A stretch of 5,862 nucleotides of DNA from Methylococcaceae bacterium NSP1-2 (GTDB taxonomy: Bacteria; Pseudomonadota; Gammaproteobacteria; Methylococcales; Methylomonadaceae): positions 1 through 5,862 of the forward strand of contig NQJH01000156.1 in the NCBI GenBank assembly GCA_002256685.1, in the 5' to 3' direction. Within the stretch, counting starts at the first letter, position 1, and every line of letters starts with the position of its first letter. The position numbers were made by a program, and so were the translations under genes. Shown piece after piece: positions 1 to 5,862 of the stretch. Below the pieces are notes generated by a model. It was not told the DNA's origin. It saw only the letters and a list, made by a program, of their open reading frames with translations, and ran no database searches.

Positions 1-1038
1 GCAATACCTTGACCGCCGCCGATACATTGCGTCGCTAAGGCGTAGCGTTTATGTTCGCGTTGTAACAAACTGGCGGCTTTACCGGTAATTCTCGCTCCTG
101 TCGCACCTAAGGGATGACCTAACGCAATCGCGCCGCCATCGAGATTAAGTTTATCCAACGAAATAGGCAATTCTGTCAGCACAGCTAAAGCTTGCGCGGC
201 AAAGGCTTCATTGAGTTCAACAATATCAATATCATTCAATGTTAAACCTGCACGTTGTAAGGCTTTATGCGTCGCGGCAACAGGTCCTATGCCCATAATA
301 TCAGGCGCACAACCTGAAACAGCGGTAGCTTTAATTCTCGCTAACTTCGGTAAATCGTGTTTATCGGCATAGTCTTCACTACACACTAATACCGCCGCCG
401 CGCCATCGGTCAACGGTGACGATGTCCCCGCCGTGACACTGCCAGTGGCTTGAAACGCGGGGGCAAGTTGTGCCAATGTTGCAGCGGTAGAATCAGGACG
501 CAAACAGCCATCTTGGGTTACTGAACCGATGGCAATAATTTCATCGTTAAAGTGTCCTTGTTGCTGGGCAGAGTAGGTTTTGTGTTGACTAAGTAACGCA
601 AACGCCTCTTGATCGCACCGCGCTATCGCATAGCGTTTAGCCAAATTTTCAGCCGTATCACCCATGCTAATAAAAGCGTCGGGGAAACTCGCATAAAGCG
701 CGGGATTGGGCATCGGATTAAAACCGCCCATCGGTATGCGAGTCATGGATTCCACCCCCGCACAGATAAACACGTCACCCGCATTCAGTTGAATCGCCCC
801 AGCGGCAATATGAATCGCCTGCATAGACGAGCCGCAAAAACGGTTTAATGTCATGCCTGCAACCGTCACAGGCAATCCTGCTAAATGCACCACCAGCCTG
901 GCCAGATTGAGCCCTTGCTCAGCTTCCGGAAATGCGCAGCCTAAAATAAGATCTTCTATATCATCAGGATTTAAACTGCCCCTTATGCGCTGGCGTAAAA
1001 GGTGAACGGCAGTAGCCAGCAATAACAACGTGTTTCAT
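1..1038 (-). pseudogene. Acetyl-CoA acyltransferase (thiolase, FadA-type), frame-disrupted near the N-terminus and cut by the window edge
   Basis: Thiolases cleave 3-ketoacyl-CoA with CoA to give acetyl-CoA and a shortened acyl-CoA (beta-oxidation), or run in reverse. All four active-site blocks can be read: RFCGSSMQAIH with the nucleophilic Cys (codon 836-834), NEAFA (Asn at 212-210), GHPLGATGAR (His at 116-114) and CIGGGQG (Cys at 26-24). The start is ATG at 1038, preceded by GGAG with 8-nt spacing, and reads MKHVVIAGYCRSPFTPAHKG. That frame then hits TGA at 966-964. Homology resumes in another frame from 977 (SLNPDDIEDLILGCAFPE...) and stays open to position 1. Compared with the family, about 20-23 residues after HKG are missing and the frame is shifted. 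The last ten or so residues lie outside the window. Family assignment is very secure. Whether this is a real pseudogene or an assembly or sequencing deletion cannot be told from one sequence. Confidence 0.9.
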
Positions 1039-1046
1039 GGTCTTAT

Positions 1047-1050
1047 CTCC
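1047..1050 (-). promoter_or_regulatory. Shine-Dalgarno of the thiolase gene
   Basis: On the minus strand the bases before the ATG at 1038 read GGAGATAAGACC. GGAG lies 8 nt from the start. A good ribosome binding site on the short 5' fragment supports this as the original start and makes the downstream frame break a secondary event. Confidence 0.7.
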
Positions 1051-1063
1051 AGTTGAGTGTCAG

Positions 1064-1144
1064 AAATTGGGTGGTGGTAAAAATTCGTGACAGAGGAGTC
1101 AAAAAACATGTTTTTTGATTCCATAACACGCCACTACCAAAAAT
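1064..1144. repeat. Long imperfect palindrome with a perfect 20-bp core
   Basis: The core at 1099-1118 is TCAAAAAACATGTTTTTTGA, a perfect 20-bp palindrome. It extends to 28 bp at 1095-1122 (GGAGTC...GATTCC) with one mismatched pair. Farther out, GGTGGTGG (1070-1077) faces CCACTACC (1131-1138) with one mismatch, and matching continues patchily to about 1064 and 1144. The core is centred about 70 bp upstream of the thiolase start, where an operator for a dimeric repressor could lie. It could equally be a cruciform- or hairpin-forming repeat. There is no direct evidence of the binding protein. Confidence 0.65.
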
Positions 1145-1271
1145 TTAACATAGGCGGTGATGCACAGCGTACTCCACCAATTTGACTTAAACAATCAATC
1201 CTAACGCAACGTGCCAACGGGAGACTTTACACCACGGTTTTCGGTATATCCGCCTCACTGCCAATCGATTT

Positions 1272-1321
1272 TTGTAGGTGAGAAGTCATTTGCACAGTGC
1301 GGGATAAATCCGCACCTACAA
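1272..1321. repeat. 50-bp composite inverted-repeat element (REP/MITE-like)
   Basis: The ends are perfect 9-bp inverted repeats: TTGTAGGTG at 1272-1280 and CACCTACAA at 1313-1321. Inside the right half is a second hairpin at 1297-1315, GTGCGG(g)AT-AA-ATCCGCAC, with a single bulged G. Removing 1281-1299 would join the left end to the inner arm and restore one nearly perfect palindrome (TTGTAGGTGCGG...CCGCACCTACAA). That 19-bp segment ends in the same GTG that precedes it. Such palindromes are typically dispersed, non-coding repeats. Copy number cannot be judged from a single window. Confidence 0.6.
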
Positions 1322-1427
1322 CACAATAATAAGCCTTAAGTGTACCCGTCTATTACTGCTCAATGACGTTTCCACTTAGTAAAATAATGATAAACTTACT
1401 TATTTTTCAATTTTTATAAATACCATT

Positions 1428-1859
1428 ATGATTAAACAAAACCTTTTGATTTTAACTGTCATGAGCAGTGTCCTTGCCCTACAAGGCTGTTCATTTTCAG
1501 CAAGTTCTAAAAGTAGTTCGACTTCATCCGAATCTTTAAGTAGCCTCACCAGTAGTGGATCATCGTCGGATTCACAAACTAACAAAAAATATACTCAAGA
1601 AGTCTCTGATTACACCACGGCTTATGTAAAGTCCTCGGCAGCCAATGCGGATTACAATTCTTTTGCGAAAGGCATTAGTGACATCGCCGCCAAAGCGGGG
1701 ATTAGCAATTGGGAACAAGAATCTTCAACTTACGTTGCGATTGGTCAAGGCTTAAAACGTGCAGGCGCGACGGGTGCTGCTTACGATACTTATAAAAGCA
1801 ACTTCGCCCATGATAATGCCGCTAACATGAAATCCATTCAACAAGGTTACGATAAGTAG
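1428..1859 (+). CDS. Small Ser-rich putative lipoprotein, function unknown
   Basis: The 143-residue protein begins with a lipoprotein signal peptide: Lys3, a hydrophobic stretch at about 5-17, and the lipobox LQGC at 18-21. Cys21 would be lipidated and the mature protein anchored in a membrane facing the periplasm. A low-complexity linker follows, with 18 Ser in residues 22-49. A compact domain fills about 55-143 (YTQEVSDYTTAYVKSS... to ...MKSIQQGYDK), likely mostly helical, with no Cys and no catalytic motif I recognise. The residue after Cys21 is Ser, not Asp, which by the enterobacterial Lol rule favours the outer membrane. The ATG at 1428 is chosen because it supplies the positively charged n-region; the Met at residue 12 would destroy the signal. 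No Shine-Dalgarno is visible before it. The gene very likely forms an operon with the following one. Confidence 0.85.
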   Translation: MIKQNLLILTVMSSVLALQGCSFSASSKSSSTSSESLSSLTSSGSSSDSQTNKKYTQEVSDYTTAYVKSSAANADYNSFAKGISDIAAKAGISNWEQESSTYVAIGQGLKRAGATGAAYDTYKSNFAHDNAANMKSIQQGYDK

Positions 1860-1861
1860 GA
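1857..1861 (+). promoter_or_regulatory. Shine-Dalgarno overlapping the lipoprotein stop codon
   Basis: TAGGA overlaps the TAG stop of the lipoprotein gene (1857-1859). AGGA ends 9 nt before the ATT at 1871, a normal distance for initiation, and no ATG, GTG or TTG lies at that distance. This site decides the choice of ATT 1871 as start and suggests translational coupling to the upstream gene. Confidence 0.55.
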
Positions 1862-1870
1862 TTCATCGTT

Positions 1871-3679
1871 ATTAAACGCGCATTACTGTTATTACTGTGG
1901 AGCTGGTCAACGGCAGGACTGGCGACCAGCGTTAATTATCTGTATCTGGAAGCTAACGAAGGCACAGCCAGTGGCGGACACAGTGCCTTACAGTTAGCCG
2001 ACCAGATTTATCACTATCAGCACGTTGATTCAGGTTACATTCGACTGATTAAACAAGACGTTGCCGCGTTTCATCATAGCTATCGGTTTGTACAAAATCG
2101 CCCACTGCATTCCAGCCGTGTTGACGTTTCAGATGACACCCTGAACCTATTGAAAGACCACTTTAGTCAGCTTTATGCCAATCAAGAATTGCTATTTAAA
2201 GCACTAGCTAACCTACAAAAAGATCGTTTGTTTTTACAGCAATTACTACACGAACAGTCCAGTGATACCGTGTTGCAAATAAAAGGGTTGGGATTATTCA
2301 AAGCTAATCCAAAATCTATTGCCAACCAGACACTACAGCACTTACAGGCACTGATAAACAAAACCTACGGCGTTGATTTTCTTGCTGACCGCGTTGAGCA
2401 ATTGAACAAAACCATCACCCGCTTAACACCCAGCGACTGGTCAAAACCGTTAGCCACACCTGTTTATACGCTGGCAGAACATTATCAAGATGTGCAAACC
2501 GCTCGCCACGCCATACAGTTATTACAACAAGACGTAGCGGCGGAAACTATTACCTTAAACCAACCCTTAACGCCCGCAGATACGCAACGCTTAGAACATT
2601 TCCAACAGCAATTACAAAATAACATTCTATCGTTATTAAATTCAAAACGCCCTGATTGGGGCTACGCACTACTGATTAATATCGCCCGTTTAATGGCAGT
2701 TAATGCGTCATTAACAGCACAGCACTGGGTATTTATTGATGATTTTGCCGAGCATAGTGAACAAGTACCCAGCGAACAAATACCCGACTTAGCCGCTCAA
2801 TTACAAACCGCCAAACAGCGGTGGTTAGCGGCAAAACCCAGCACTCAGTTTACGGAAATGGCTTACAGCCGTTTAGAAATGACTGCTAATCATTATGCAG
2901 AACTCAGTAAAGCGGGAGAAGTTGTTACTATCCGTTATACAGGTGAACAAGCCCTGCCTGACAAACCCGCACCATTAATCATCGACAGCGTACCCAATTT
3001 AAGCGTTGCGGAACTTAAACAAGCTCTAGCCGACTTAGACCACTACGAAACCCGACTCCATCAACAGTTAGCGCACCATAACCGTTATGATTTAGTAACC
3101 CGCAATTGTGTCACCGAATTATTCCGCACCATAGACGACGCGATACTGAATAGCCCCGCGTTACGTTTAACCAATTCCACAAACACCCACCTTGAACAAC
3201 CGCTAGGCGGGCATATTCGCGCCGATTATAATTTTATTCCGTGGGTATCATTTCAAAGTGTGCAAAGCCAACTTCATGTCAGTGACAGCCAGCTATTGCC
3301 GTCATATCGTGGTTTGCAATTGGAAAAGTTGGCTAATCAGCCGCTGGAAAGCCTAAAAGAAATCAGCACTCTCACTAGTTCATCGTATTTATTTAATAGC
3401 GATGATGCGTGGTTTGTATTTTTTACCGATGACATGATGCTCTTACGCCCCGTCTTTGGCGCGTTTAATATTGCAACAGCGATTACACAAAGTATATTCG
3501 GCTTATTCAGTTTGCCATTCGATGACGGCGAAAACCTACACGCGGGCGCGGTCGGTTTTTTAATGAGTGCGCCTGAATTAGTATTTATCAATATTCGTAA
3601 AGGCAGTTATCCGTATTTGTCCCCTGCGCTTGCATTGTCGAATGAGGTGAATAGGTTGTTGCCAGACGCTAGTGAGTAG
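1871..3679 (+). CDS. Exported DUF4105-like / permuted-papain-type His-Cys protein, probable ATT start
   Basis: From the ATT at 1871 the gene encodes 602 residues. The frame is open from just after a TAA at 1853. The first canonical start that opens a long ORF is TTG 2150, but it would remove 93 residues that look authentic. Residues 1-18 form a signal peptide ((M)KRALLLLLWSWSTAGLA), so the protein is probably periplasmic. The N-terminal domain carries EANEGTASGGHSALQL with His37. A long, Gln/Leu-rich, probably helical region runs from about 94 to 390. NRYDLVTRNCVTELF then carries Cys413, and a conserved-looking C-terminal part includes FVFFTDD (515-521), a hydrophobic stretch (about 530-552) and SAPELVFINIRKGSYPY near the end. 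The order GHSA...NCxT resembles DUF4105 and circularly permuted NlpC/P60-LRAT proteins, in which His and Cys form the active site. I infer a hydrolase or acyltransferase acting in the envelope; the substrate is unknown. The lipoprotein 11 bp upstream is the obvious candidate partner. Confidence 0.8.
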   Translation: MKRALLLLLWSWSTAGLATSVNYLYLEANEGTASGGHSALQLADQIYHYQHVDSGYIRLIKQDVAAFHHSYRFVQNRPLHSSRVDVSDDTLNLLKDHFSQLYANQELLFKALANLQKDRLFLQQLLHEQSSDTVLQIKGLGLFKANPKSIANQTLQHLQALINKTYGVDFLADRVEQLNKTITRLTPSDWSKPLATPVYTLAEHYQDVQTARHAIQLLQQDVAAETITLNQPLTPADTQRLEHFQQQLQNNILSLLNSKRPDWGYALLINIARLMAVNASLTAQHWVFIDDFAEHSEQVPSEQIPDLAAQLQTAKQRWLAAKPSTQFTEMAYSRLEMTANHYAELSKAGEVVTIRYTGEQALPDKPAPLIIDSVPNLSVAELKQALADLDHYETRLHQQLAHHNRYDLVTRNCVTELFRTIDDAILNSPALRLTNSTNTHLEQPLGGHIRADYNFIPWVSFQSVQSQLHVSDSQLLPSYRGLQLEKLANQPLESLKEISTLTSSSYLFNSDDAWFVFFTDDMMLLRPVFGAFNIATAITQSIFGLFSLPFDDGENLHAGAVGFLMSAPELVFINIRKGSYPYLSPALALSNEVNRLLPDASE

Positions 3680-3702
3680 TTTATATAGCGAAGTGATAAA
3701 CT
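3678..3702 (+). other. Short AT-rich inverted repeat between the His-Cys gene and the antiporter gene
   Basis: AGTTTAT (3678-3684) and ATAAACT (3696-3702) are perfect 7-bp inverted repeats around an 11-base loop, starting inside the stop codon at 3677-3679. The stem is AT-rich and has no T-tract, so it is a poor terminator. Read-through into the antiporter gene 58 bp downstream remains possible. The repeat may also be chance. Confidence 0.3.
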
Positions 3703-3737
3703 GACCGAAAATAGTAAGTTGAGGAAATGTATTTATT

Positions 3738-5279
3738 ATGGAATTGCTTTGGGTTAGTGCCGCTTATATAGCGGGTTTAATAAGTAGCCGTTTATATTTG
3801 CCGCCATTAGTTGGTTATTTGATAGCGGGGTATGTTCTAAACGTTATGGGCATTCAAGTGGACGGAATGTTAGCGCATTTAGCAGACATTGGTATTGAAC
3901 TGCTGTTGTTTACCGTCGGCTTAAAAATAAAGTTAAAGTCATTGTTACGCTATGAAGTGTTGAGTGTGGGCGGTACACACTTGCTTCTGGTCACAGCAAT
4001 TTCGATGTTCGTTTATTTCGGTTTTGGTGGACAAGTTGCGGGCGGCTTAGTATTAGGCGCGAGTTTGGCATTTTCCAGTACCGTGTTAGCCATTAAAGTC
4101 TTAGAAGACAGCGGCGAATTGTCCACGTTATATGGTCGTGATGTCCTCAGTATTTTAATTTTACAAGACATTGTTGCTATCGGATTATTGGCGGTTGCCG
4201 ATGGCAAGTCGCCCACACCGTGGGCATTTGGCTTGTTACTTATTCCTTTTCTGCGCCCGTTAGCCTATCGCTTACTGAATGCCAGTCCTGACCACGAATT
4301 AAAATTACTGTTGGGTGTATTGCTTGCCTTAGCCGGCGGTGTATTAGCTGAAAAAGTCGGTATTTCCAGCGATATAGGTGCATTACTGATGGGCGTTATG
4401 CTGGCTGGACATCCCGATATAGAAGAACTGTCTGAGAAATTATGGGGCTTAAAAGAACTTTTTTTAGTCGCGTTTTTTCTACAAATTGGCTTAACCGATT
4501 TACCCAGCTATGACGAAGTAATACAGGCATTAACGCTGACGTTGATGTTGCCCTTACAAGGCGGCTTATTTTTCGTGTTGTTTTTGTTGACGGGATTACG
4601 CGCTAGAACGGCTTTTGTGTCTTCTTTAGCCTTAATGACTTACAGTGAATTTGCGTTAATTACCTCCAATGCCGTTGTTAACGCACATTTATTACCGCCA
4701 GTTTGGAAATCTATTATTGGCTTAGCGGTCGCACTTTCACTAGCGATTGCTGCCCCGTTAAATCATTTTTCGCATCGGATTTTTTCCGTGCTAGAAAGTT
4801 TTTTAATTCGGTTTGAGAGAAAAATGGAACGTACTGACCGTTTGCCTACCAGTGTTGGCGTGGCAGAATGGTTAGTTATTGGCATGGGGCGTACTGGAAC
4901 GTCTGCGTATCAGGCTTTTCATCAACAAAATATTCGGGTATTAGGTTTAGATGCCGATCCGACGGTATTAGAACAATTACTCGCTGATGGACGGCGGGTT
5001 ATTTATGGTGATGCTGAGGATACTGAATTGTGGGAAAAAATACCCTTGGCAAAAATCAAGGGTATTGTGCTGACTATGCCCGAATTTGAAGTGAGAACAT
5101 CGTCGATTAAGCAACTAAAACTGCGTCAATTCACCGGTCATATCGGCACGGTGTGTTTTCACGATGATGAGGAGAAGACGCTTTACCAGTTAGGCGCGAC
5201 CTTTGTAATTCATCCGTTAATCGAGGCGGGAAAACAATTAGCCGAACAAATGTTGGAGTCAACGCGTAAGGTGTTATAA
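3738..5279 (+). CDS. CPA2-family cation:proton antiporter with C-terminal RCK (TrkA-N) domain, Kef/YbaL type
   Basis: The 513-residue protein has about eleven or twelve hydrophobic segments in residues 1-345 (Na+/H+ exchanger fold). It then has a charged linker (about 355-375) and a Rossmann RCK domain (about 376-495). Family landmarks are ELLLFTVGL (54-62), FSSTVLAIKVLED (112-124) and LQDIVAI (142-148), whose Gln143-Asp144 match the QD pair of the Kef transport site. In the RCK domain GMGRTG (382-387) followed by GLDADP (403-408) forms the nucleotide-binding site, probably NAD(H)-type. Proteins of this family exchange K+ or Na+ for H+ across the inner membrane, gated by the RCK domain. At 513 residues it is shorter than typical KefB/KefC (about 600) and ends soon after RCK-N, so a KefC-like glutathione response is not assured. 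The ATG at 3738 is the only in-frame choice, because a TGA lies in frame at 3720-3722. GAGG at 3721-3724 is rather distant (13 nt). Confidence 0.93.
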   Translation: MELLWVSAAYIAGLISSRLYLPPLVGYLIAGYVLNVMGIQVDGMLAHLADIGIELLLFTVGLKIKLKSLLRYEVLSVGGTHLLLVTAISMFVYFGFGGQVAGGLVLGASLAFSSTVLAIKVLEDSGELSTLYGRDVLSILILQDIVAIGLLAVADGKSPTPWAFGLLLIPFLRPLAYRLLNASPDHELKLLLGVLLALAGGVLAEKVGISSDIGALLMGVMLAGHPDIEELSEKLWGLKELFLVAFFLQIGLTDLPSYDEVIQALTLTLMLPLQGGLFFVLFLLTGLRARTAFVSSLALMTYSEFALITSNAVVNAHLLPPVWKSIIGLAVALSLAIAAPLNHFSHRIFSVLESFLIRFERKMERTDRLPTSVGVAEWLVIGMGRTGTSAYQAFHQQNIRVLGLDADPTVLEQLLADGRRVIYGDAEDTELWEKIPLAKIKGIVLTMPEFEVRTSSIKQLKLRQFTGHIGTVCFHDDEEKTLYQLGATFVIHPLIEAGKQLAEQMLESTRKVL

Positions 5280-5300
5280 GTCAGCGGGTATAAGTCACTC

Positions 5301-5333
5301 AAATTTGTGAGGTCTTAAAGATCTCGCAAATTT
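5301..5333 (+). terminator. Strong hairpin between convergent genes, probable terminator
   Basis: AAATTTGTGAGGTCTT (5301-5316) pairs with AAGATCTCGCAAATTT (5318-5333). In plus-strand RNA, 14 pairs around a 5-base loop (UUAAA) can form, the two non-Watson-Crick positions being G-U wobbles. In minus-strand RNA the same positions become A-C mismatches, so the structure is better suited to the antiporter transcript. It lies 21 bp past that gene's stop and 6 bp past the end of the convergent GGDEF gene. Only a short T-run follows, so it is not a textbook Rho-independent terminator. A dispersed palindromic repeat is the alternative. Confidence 0.6.
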
Positions 5334-5339
5334 ATATAA

Positions 5340-5862
5340 TTAAACTGATTGACGTTTAAGCTGTTTATTACGTTTATTGACAAAAAAACTATTCCCTTCA
5401 ATTTTCTTAGCCTGTTTTTTTGCCCCTGTCGCTAAATCAGCTATTTCCACATGCGATTGGCACTGCGCTGTCGATAACTCATCTATCATACCAATAGATA
5501 AACTTATTAATGGATAAAAACATTTTTGACCTGCTCTATTATCAGTATGTATGCCCTTTGCTTTTATATCTTCGTCTTTATAATAATTCGGTACAATATG
5601 TTTAAAGATTTTTAATATTTTTTTACAGCACTTTAACCAATCGTCGCAAGTAAAAATTACAATAAAATCATCACCGCCTATATGACCAATCTGACCTTTT
5701 TTAATCGGAACAAATTGGCTAATTGTATTTGCCACAGCTTTAATAATTTCGTCGCCCACATGGTAGCCATAAACATCATTAAAAGGTTTGAAATTATCTA
5801 AATCAAAATACGCGACACTGAAAGGAATTTTCTTTGCCAGTAATTGATTAATTTGTTCATTA
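5340..5862 (-). CDS. C-terminal GGDEF-like (GGDDF) domain of a cyclic-di-GMP signalling protein, partial
   Basis: Only the last 173 residues are inside the window; the frame is open to the right edge and the N-terminus lies beyond it. The GTG at 5759 that begins a shorter ORF is internal, since the domain's earlier part is read upstream of it. Visible landmarks are AYFDLDNFKPFNDVYGYHVGDE (the first metal-binding Asp and the DxDxFKxxND-like segment), HIGGDDFIVIF (signature at 5678-5664) and FYPLISLSIGMI, then EIADLATGAKKQAKKIEGNSFF close to the end. GGDEF domains condense two GTP to cyclic-di-GMP. Here the fourth signature residue is Asp instead of Glu, and no RxxD inhibitory site precedes it (KKGQIGHI). 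As I recall, this subtype with a GGDDF signature and a long insert before SLSIG often follows EAL and CBS domains; that part is not visible here. Activity is therefore uncertain. The gene is convergent with the antiporter gene and ends at TAA 5342-5340. Confidence 0.9.
   Translation of the reverse strand, partial: NEQINQLLAKKIPFSVAYFDLDNFKPFNDVYGYHVGDEIIKAVANTISQFVPIKKGQIGHIGGDDFIVIFTCDDWLKCCKKILKIFKHIVPNYYKDEDIKAKGIHTDNRAGQKCFYPLISLSIGMIDELSTAQCQSHVEIADLATGAKKQAKKIEGNSFFVNKRNKQLKRQSV

Larger units (their letters stand above)
1039..1427. other. Divergent intergenic region without a recognisable gene
   Basis: This stretch separates the minus-strand thiolase from the plus-strand lipoprotein gene and should hold promoters for both. 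I see no credible coding sequence and no tRNA or known riboswitch. It contains two inverted-repeat structures, annotated separately (around 1064-1144 and 1272-1321). The last 60 bases before 1428 are very AT-rich. No clear -35/-10 pair with 16-18 bp spacing stands out on either strand. Confidence 0.7.

Noticed and set aside
609..848. Plus-strand 79-codon ORF
   Set aside because: It lies wholly opposite the conserved thiolase reading frame, including the active-site Cys region, and its translation is basic and featureless. It is an antisense shadow.
970..980. Programmed frameshift explaining the thiolase frame change (TTTAAAT is a slippery-type heptamer)
   Set aside because: The heptamer is not in the phase required for -1 slipping, the needed shift is +1, and about 20 conserved residues would still be missing.
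1182..1187. TTGACT as a -35 promoter box for the lipoprotein gene
   Set aside because: No TATAAT-like hexamer occurs 16-18 bp downstream, and the site is about 240 bp from the gene.
1272..1321. CRISPR-like repeat unit
   Set aside because: There is a single inverted-repeat element, no direct-repeat array and no spacers.
1400..1585. Minus-strand 61-codon ORF over the lipoprotein start
   Set aside because: It is antisense to the signal peptide and Ser-rich linker; its Leu/Glu/Asp-rich translation is the complement of Ser codons.
3337..3591. Minus-strand 84-codon ORF
   Set aside because: Antisense to the C-terminal region of the His-Cys protein, with no ribosome binding site or domain of its own.
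3727..3771. Possible 14-residue leader peptide (ATG at 3727) overlapping the antiporter start
   Set aside because: The GAGGA is only 2 nt from this ATG, too close for efficient initiation, and the peptide shows no attenuator-like codon run.
4013..4216. Minus-strand 67-codon ORF
   Set aside because: Antisense to membrane segments of the antiporter, which has strong family motifs across this stretch.

Overview
The window reads as ordinary chromosomal DNA from a gammaproteobacterium of moderate GC content. The thiolase, the CPA2 antiporter and the GGDEF protein all have proteobacterial-type sequences. The intergenic DNA carries several imperfect palindromes of the kind scattered through genomes of filamentous sulfur bacteria and methylotrophs. 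That narrower placement is a guess; no rRNA or other marker is present.

Layout. Positions 1-1038 (minus strand) hold most of a FadA-type thiolase. It has lost about 20 codons near its N-terminus together with the reading frame, so it is a pseudogene or a sequence error; its last residues lie off the left edge. Positions 1039-1427 are a non-coding divergent spacer with a long AT-rich palindrome and a 50-bp composite inverted-repeat element. Next come two tightly spaced plus-strand genes: a small Ser-rich lipoprotein (1428-1859) and a 602-residue exported protein with a His...Cys pair like DUF4105/permuted-papain proteins (1871-3679). The second gene has no ATG, GTG or TTG at its proper N-terminus and seems to start at ATT. 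After 58 bp follows a CPA2 (Kef/YbaL-type) antiporter with a C-terminal RCK/TrkA-N domain (3738-5279). A strong hairpin at 5301-5333 separates it from a convergent minus-strand gene, of which only the C-terminal GGDDF (GGDEF-like) domain is visible (5340 to the right edge).

How the genes relate. The lipoprotein and the exported His/Cys protein are 11 bp apart, with the second gene's Shine-Dalgarno overlapping the first gene's stop codon, so they are very probably co-transcribed and act together in the envelope. The antiporter may be read from the same transcript, but the link is weaker. The thiolase (fatty-acid or acyl-CoA degradation) and the GGDEF protein (cyclic-di-GMP signalling) look like unrelated neighbours. 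The least described part is the lipoprotein/His-Cys pair with its unusual start codon.
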